64,000 bases of DNA from Microplitis mediator (taxonomy: Eukaryota; Arthropoda; Insecta; Hymenoptera; Braconidae): positions 13,147,828 to 13,211,827 of the forward strand of contig NC_079978.1 of the NCBI RefSeq assembly GCF_029852145.1. Reading direction: 5' to 3'. The position numbers and the translations under genes are program-made. A model generated the notes under the pieces. The model made no database searches. It saw nothing but the letters and a program-made list of their open reading frames with translations, and was not told the DNA's origin. Of this stretch, positions 59,401-64,000 are shown piece after piece; position 1 is the first letter of the stretch, and every line of letters begins with the position of its first letter.

Positions 59401-59770
59401 ACAACGGCTATCTCTGCACCCTCATCAGAGTCGATTGCGTTATTTAATTGACTAGTAATTGAACCTGAGTTATTATTATAGTAATAAATCGAATATATTC
59501 GTTGTATGTCGCAGAGTTTGACGCCGACGTTGCGTAAAAACGCTGAATAAATTCCTTATTGGATTAGAAAAGGATAGTGCGATAGGCTCCTTGTCTTACA
59601 ATATTATTTAAATGAACATTATGAAATTATGTGAAAGTATTATTAGTAATTACTTTCAATACTTAACAATGGATGAGTAATTCGTTATTAGATATTGAGT
59701 TAGAAATAAAATTTGTAATTTGAGTTACCCAGTGGATAAAATTTTTATTATTTGTTTCAAATAAGCATGC

Positions 59771-60150
59771 AGCTATTCGGGCGATCATCGAAATTAAGTA
59801 GCATCGAGCATGATCACTACTTGGCTGGGTGACCGTTTAGCCACGGGTCGGTTCGAATGAAGGTCTCTGATCATTAGGCGTGAGATGAAGATCCAGTAGT
59901 CGGTAAAATGGCCATTTTATCGATCACTGGAGCTTCACCCAAACCGAAACTGTACTGGCTAGGTTTTCTCAGTGGTATTCCTAGCCACTGCACCTCCATC
60001 GCACAAGGGAGGTTGTAGGGCATCACCGTAATGACGCAGTACAGTACAAGCACAAGTCGGGCCACAGCCGCACAATGAAAAGCAGGAAAAAGCAGTTGCG
60101 ATATAAAAGCAAAAAGTGTAAAAGGCCGTGATTGCGGCTATACACTAGAA
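59771..60150 (+). mobile_element. 5S-rRNA-derived SINE
   Basis: 59781-59836 is a 5S rRNA-like segment ('gcgatcatcgaaattaagta', then 'cttggctgggtgaccg') covering the internal promoter A box and C box. It is followed by about 300 bp of unrelated body ('cctagccactgcacctccat', 'cgcagtacagtacaagcac') and an A-rich end near 60160. 5S-derived SINEs (SINE3 type) are known in animals. The 5S part is too short and diverged to be a working rRNA gene. Confidence 0.65.
59781..59836 (+). rRNA. Partial 5S rRNA-like sequence (pseudogene, SINE head)
   Basis: Corresponds to roughly positions 35-95 of animal 5S rRNA, with several substitutions; the 5' and 3' stems are absent. Confidence 0.65.
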
Positions 60151-60159
60151 AACGATTAA

Positions 60160-61480
60160 AAAAAAAATGATAATATATAGCAATGAATATTGAACATGGT
60201 GAGAATTCTTCCAAAATGTTTATAAATATATCTGAATTGAATAATATTGTTAAAAGAACCCAGCGATACCCAACATTCATTTATTTACTTCCTGGATATT
60301 TCTTAGTAATAATTATTTACTACACTTAGAGTGTACATTCTCGCTCGAAATTCAGTCCCTTGATTTCTCCTCTGAATAGTTACAATTTTTATCCATTTTA
60401 TAAGAACAGGGTAGTGCCCTTGTGCAGGAACTCAGCCTGAGGAGCTGAAGCCGGCAAAAATTGATATTTTATTTTGTATACTTGATAATAGTGATTATTT
60501 TATTAAAATTTTCTACACTTGGGTGGACCAATACATAATACCGTTGCGATTAAAAACTTGATTATTGTTATAGTCTAAATACTATTTTTTGATCTAAATG
60601 TGATAGTATTATTCTTACTTTCTACTTATCACAGACATGTAATTGGTCTATTGATATTTTCAAACAGAAAATAAAACGAAATTTCATAATTTCGAAAAAA
60701 ATTCCCTCAATAAAAGGCTTAGTAAAAATATGAAACGTCTATGCGTTGAAACTTACTCACAAGAATAGAATGTAATAACGTCGTCAACGTCCCGTTTTAA
60801 TCAATTCCCTAATGTTTTTTACTTCAAAGAATACTAAAAAAAACTGTTTCAAAATTAAAAAAAAATTGTTTTAACGATTAAATAGATATTTCATAAATAT
60901 ATTAACTATAAATACGTCTTTGATTTTGGTGAATATAATTGTCCAATTAATTTACAATAAAATTATATTCAATAAAGGCTAGATCAATAATCAAATCATA
61001 AATGTGATTTAAAGCTCTCTGTACATTTACAATTGTATATGGACAAAGATAATTATTTAAATTACAGAAATATCCATGCAATATAAATAATGATATTATT
61101 GCTGGCCCAGAACATGTGATTATCGATCTTAGTTGGATAAATATAACAATCCTGATTACACTTAATGACAAATAAATGAGACAAAGGTAATGAACAATAT
61201 CTAGTTATTTTATCAACCAAATACATGCTTCTTCTATTATTCGGTTTTATTTCGAATAAATAAATGAATGATATCTATTTCTATTTATATTTAATTAAAA
61301 CATATTTTCTATCGTCATAGGTCATTAATATTACTTAATTTTTTAGGTAGATTTTTCTAAAATCTAGCTATTGTATTTGTCTTTATGGTCGATTTTTCAA
61401 GGGATTTTATCATCACCTATCATAAATAGTTAAGGAGGGTTCAAATATAACATTCTTTAAAAAATTTAGATTTATATATA
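60160..61480. other. AT-rich DNA, no gene
   Basis: No ORF with a recognisable domain. A small GC-richer piece at 60410-60460 ('caggaactcagcctgaggag') is isolated. Confidence 0.45.
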
Positions 61481-62285
61481 TTAGGGTGAGTTGAAAAAAA
61501 AATTTTTTTTTTGTTTTTCTTAGCATGGGGGTAGAATTTGTACCTTATAAAAACAAAAATTTTTCAAGAAAAAAAAAATTTTTTTACAATACATTTTTAG
61601 GTGGCCCACTCGTTTTTTAAATAAATAATTGATCAAACGGGGTAGTTCCAACGAAAAAAAATTTTTTTGTCCAAAATCGTGAAAAATGTCTACTAATTGT
61701 CGAATGTGATTTTATTTACTCCGCTTTCATTTTAATTCAAAAGAAAATGCTTTTCATTTTTGGATTTTTGACTTGAACTACAAAAATAATAGGAAAAAAA
61801 TTTTTAACTTCTGACTTTCAATTAGCTTTTGAGGGGACGCCCGATAGATTCTAGAACACCATTTTTATATTTTTTACTACCACGCGTTCTCAAGTTATTG
61901 AGAAGTTGAGTTTTGTGCGTTCAATTTAATATTATTGAATTTTTATTATTGTTAATATTGTGTTGATATAGATCAAAAATTAATTTTGTTGTTATTGATT
62001 AGTTATGAATAAAAAAAATATTCAAAACTCTACAATTTTATTACAAATTTTCATGAAATTTTCGATTTAACAATTCAGAGTTAATAAATAATTTCTCTCT
62101 TATCAATAACTTGAGATCGGGTGGTAATAAACAATAAACAAATGGTATTCTAGAATCTGTACGGTGTCCCCTCGAAAGCTAATAGAAAGTCAGAAGTTGA
62201 AAAAATTTTTTTCCCAGAATTTAAGTAAAAAATCCAAAAATGAAAAGCATTTTCTTTTGAATTAAAATGAAAATGGAGTAAAAAA
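61481..62285. mobile_element. Truncated TTAGGGTG fold-back element
   Basis: Starts TTAGGGTGAGTTG after TATATA. The arm at 61720-61915 ('gaaaatgcttttcatttttg', 'ctttcaattagcttttgagg') has its complement at 62095-62285. The outer 240 bp of the right arm and the CACCCTAA end are missing; family R copy H begins exactly there. Confidence 0.8.
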
Positions 62286-63240
62286 TCTGGGCATCGGTTG
62301 GCCCTGCAGTCAGCTCCCAAACTTCGCCCTGTTTAGTTTGCAAGCTCTAAGAGCGAAAACATTAGTATAATTACATTTTTTAACTCTTTGAGCTCGAAAA
62401 TACCTTTGTTTCCCTTTTTTATGAGCTTTTCAAGCTCAAAAGGGTTACGTATTATATTAAAGTTAAAAAATTTAGAATCCAAAATAATTAATGAATGAGC
62501 GTTTTTTATATTTGTTTACAATTATTATGTTTAATAATTAGCTCAAAAATAAGTATTTACGTGATACGTTGTATCTTTATCGTGTAAGTATATCGTGATA
62601 CGAGCGAACATGACGATTTTTAGGCAGTCACTTCCAATGACTTATAAAAAGAAGAACATATTAGTTTCGAGTAATTTTGTTCAGTAATCATGATGTTATT
62701 CACTCAAAAAAGCACACATGGATTTAACATTTATTATTCGTCGACGATATCTCTCGAACGGATTATCTGATTGGGGCGTTCTTGGCAGCAATCGAATGAT
62801 TTTGTCGAGTTCTAGAGCTGATTAGATTTTGGAATCGATATATTCGATAGTTTCTGAAATATTCACGAAAAACAAAAAAAAAAACGTTTTTTTATTCATT
62901 CTTTCGTCAACGATATCTCTCGAACGGATTATCCAATTGAGAGGTGGCAATCGCCGCGTTTTATTGGGATCTAGAGCTGATGAAGTTTTGTAAATGATTG
63001 GTTCAGTTGTTTCGACCATATTTGCAAAAAACCGTTTTCTACTATTTCTTTTGTCGACGATATTTTTCTAACAGATTATCTGATTAAGACGTTCTTGGCG
63101 GCAATCGAAAGCTTTTATCGAGTTCTCGAGCTGATTAGATTTTGGAATTGATCGATCCAACAGTTTCAAAAATATCAAAAAAAAAAAACGAAAAAAAAAA
63201 TTTTTTTAGTCAAAGAATTTTTATTAAATTTGTTTATTTC
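62286..63240 (+). repeat. Family R repeat, copy H
   Basis: Begins 'atctgggcatcggttggccc' and carries three tandem core blocks (about 62740, 62905 and 63055), as copy B does. The microsatellite slot and 3' half are absent. Confidence 0.8.
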
Positions 63241-63337
63241 TTATAGAAATGTTTATAATTTTCTAAATTTAATAGTTATCCAGCTACCTGCAGTCACTAC
63301 AAGACTGCCCAAATACCACTACTAAATTTATAAAATA

Positions 63338-63600
63338 CGCAGAAAAAAAGGATTTCTTGCCGCAACAAAATTTTAATTTCCGACAAGACATTTTATGCAT
63401 TTTCAATTAAATACAAAAATTGTCTTGGGGTGAGAAAAGATTTTTTAGTCAAAAAATAATTCCTTGCACCAAGTAATTTTTTCTAGTTCTAAATAAATTT
63501 TTGCTTTCAATTTACAATGCAAAAAATTTCTTGGAGTGAGTAAAAATTTTCTTTAGGCGAGTAAAGAAAATTTGTCAATGAATCCTTTTTTTCGATGCAC
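63338..63600. mobile_element. MITE-like element (CGCAGAAAAAAAGGATTTCTTG)
   Basis: The left end 'cgcagaaaaaaaggatt' follows TA; the right end is 'aatcctttttttcgatg'. Interior words 'tcttggggtgag' and 'cttggagtgag' alternate. It is a variant of the CACAGAAAA family. Confidence 0.5.
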
Positions 63601-64000
63601 ACTTTTTTGGCTTTGAGCAGCTTCCTAAAACCAAAAAGGAGTATAAAAATCTGTCATTTTGGAATAAGTAACGCGATATAAATAATATAGCTATATATTC
63701 AGTGACATTCAGTCATATTTAGTGACAGAATAATCAAAGTATTAATTTATTTAAAGAAAATACATACGATCTTCTTTTTTTTCACGTAATTTAAATGAAA
63801 TTCGAATGATATAGATAAATCTATTTATCTCAATACTTGGTAACTAAAACGAGTTCAAGCTATGAAAAGACACAAATTCAAGTCAAAACTAATCTAATGA
63901 TACCAATTTCAATAACATTAACTAATTCTATCGTATAGATATGGCGGGAACAAAATTTTCCTTATTCACTTAATAATATAGATAATTAATAATAAATTAA

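Overview
The window is AT-rich eukaryotic DNA. Spliced genes, LTR and non-LTR retrotransposons, tRNA- and 5S-derived repeats and many TA-flanked MITEs point to an arthropod, most likely an insect. A hymenopteran is a guess. There is no operon structure and no bacterial or phage gene. Almost all of the window is layered mobile DNA, and no intact host housekeeping gene was recognised.

Layout. 1-7.5 kb: one copy of a recurring repeat ('family R', with a microsatellite slot), then AT-rich DNA with only weak ORFs. 7.5-10.2 kb: a fold-back element with a tRNA-like cassette in its loop, abutting a TGTTAC-ended element that carries GC-rich minisatellites. 10.3-15 kb: another family R copy, a TTAGGGTG fold-back and MITEs. 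16.1-25.4 kb: the most gene-like part. On the minus strand is an eight-exon gene for a SAM-domain protein resembling SAMD3-like proteins. Head-to-head on the plus strand is a second gene using an inverted duplicate of the same SAM exon, followed by a C2H2 zinc-finger segment and a transposase-like protein. The minus gene has one in-frame stop and a 2-kb near-perfect palindrome in an intron. The plus gene has stops, a frameshift and three nested MITEs. A cluster of tRNA-like cassettes lies between them. 26-27.7 kb: a decayed fold-back relative split by a MITE. 30.0-35.5 kb: a complete but degenerate Ty3/gypsy-type element with LTRs, a tRNA-Pro-type primer site and 4-bp target duplications, inserted in the microsatellite of a family R copy. 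36-46 kb: several 1-1.7 kb fold-back elements ending TTAGGGTG...CACCCTAA, embedded in (TA)n tracts, plus a retroposon with MITE insertions. 47.8-51 kb: two more family R copies. 52.0-55.1 kb: a degenerate R4/Dong-like non-LTR retrotransposon with a C-terminal restriction-like endonuclease. 58-60.2 kb: GC-rich minisatellites and a 5S-rRNA-derived SINE. 61.5-63.2 kb: a fold-back cut off by another family R copy.

The best candidate for something undescribed is the divergent SAM gene pair. It suggests either a two-gene DNA transposon whose two proteins share an N-terminal SAM interaction domain, or a host gene partnered with a transposase gene. Three MITEs can be removed exactly (MITE plus one target copy) to give one continuous frame through the transposase-like part, which supports the gene model. 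Family assignments are from memory of protein motifs; no database was consulted.
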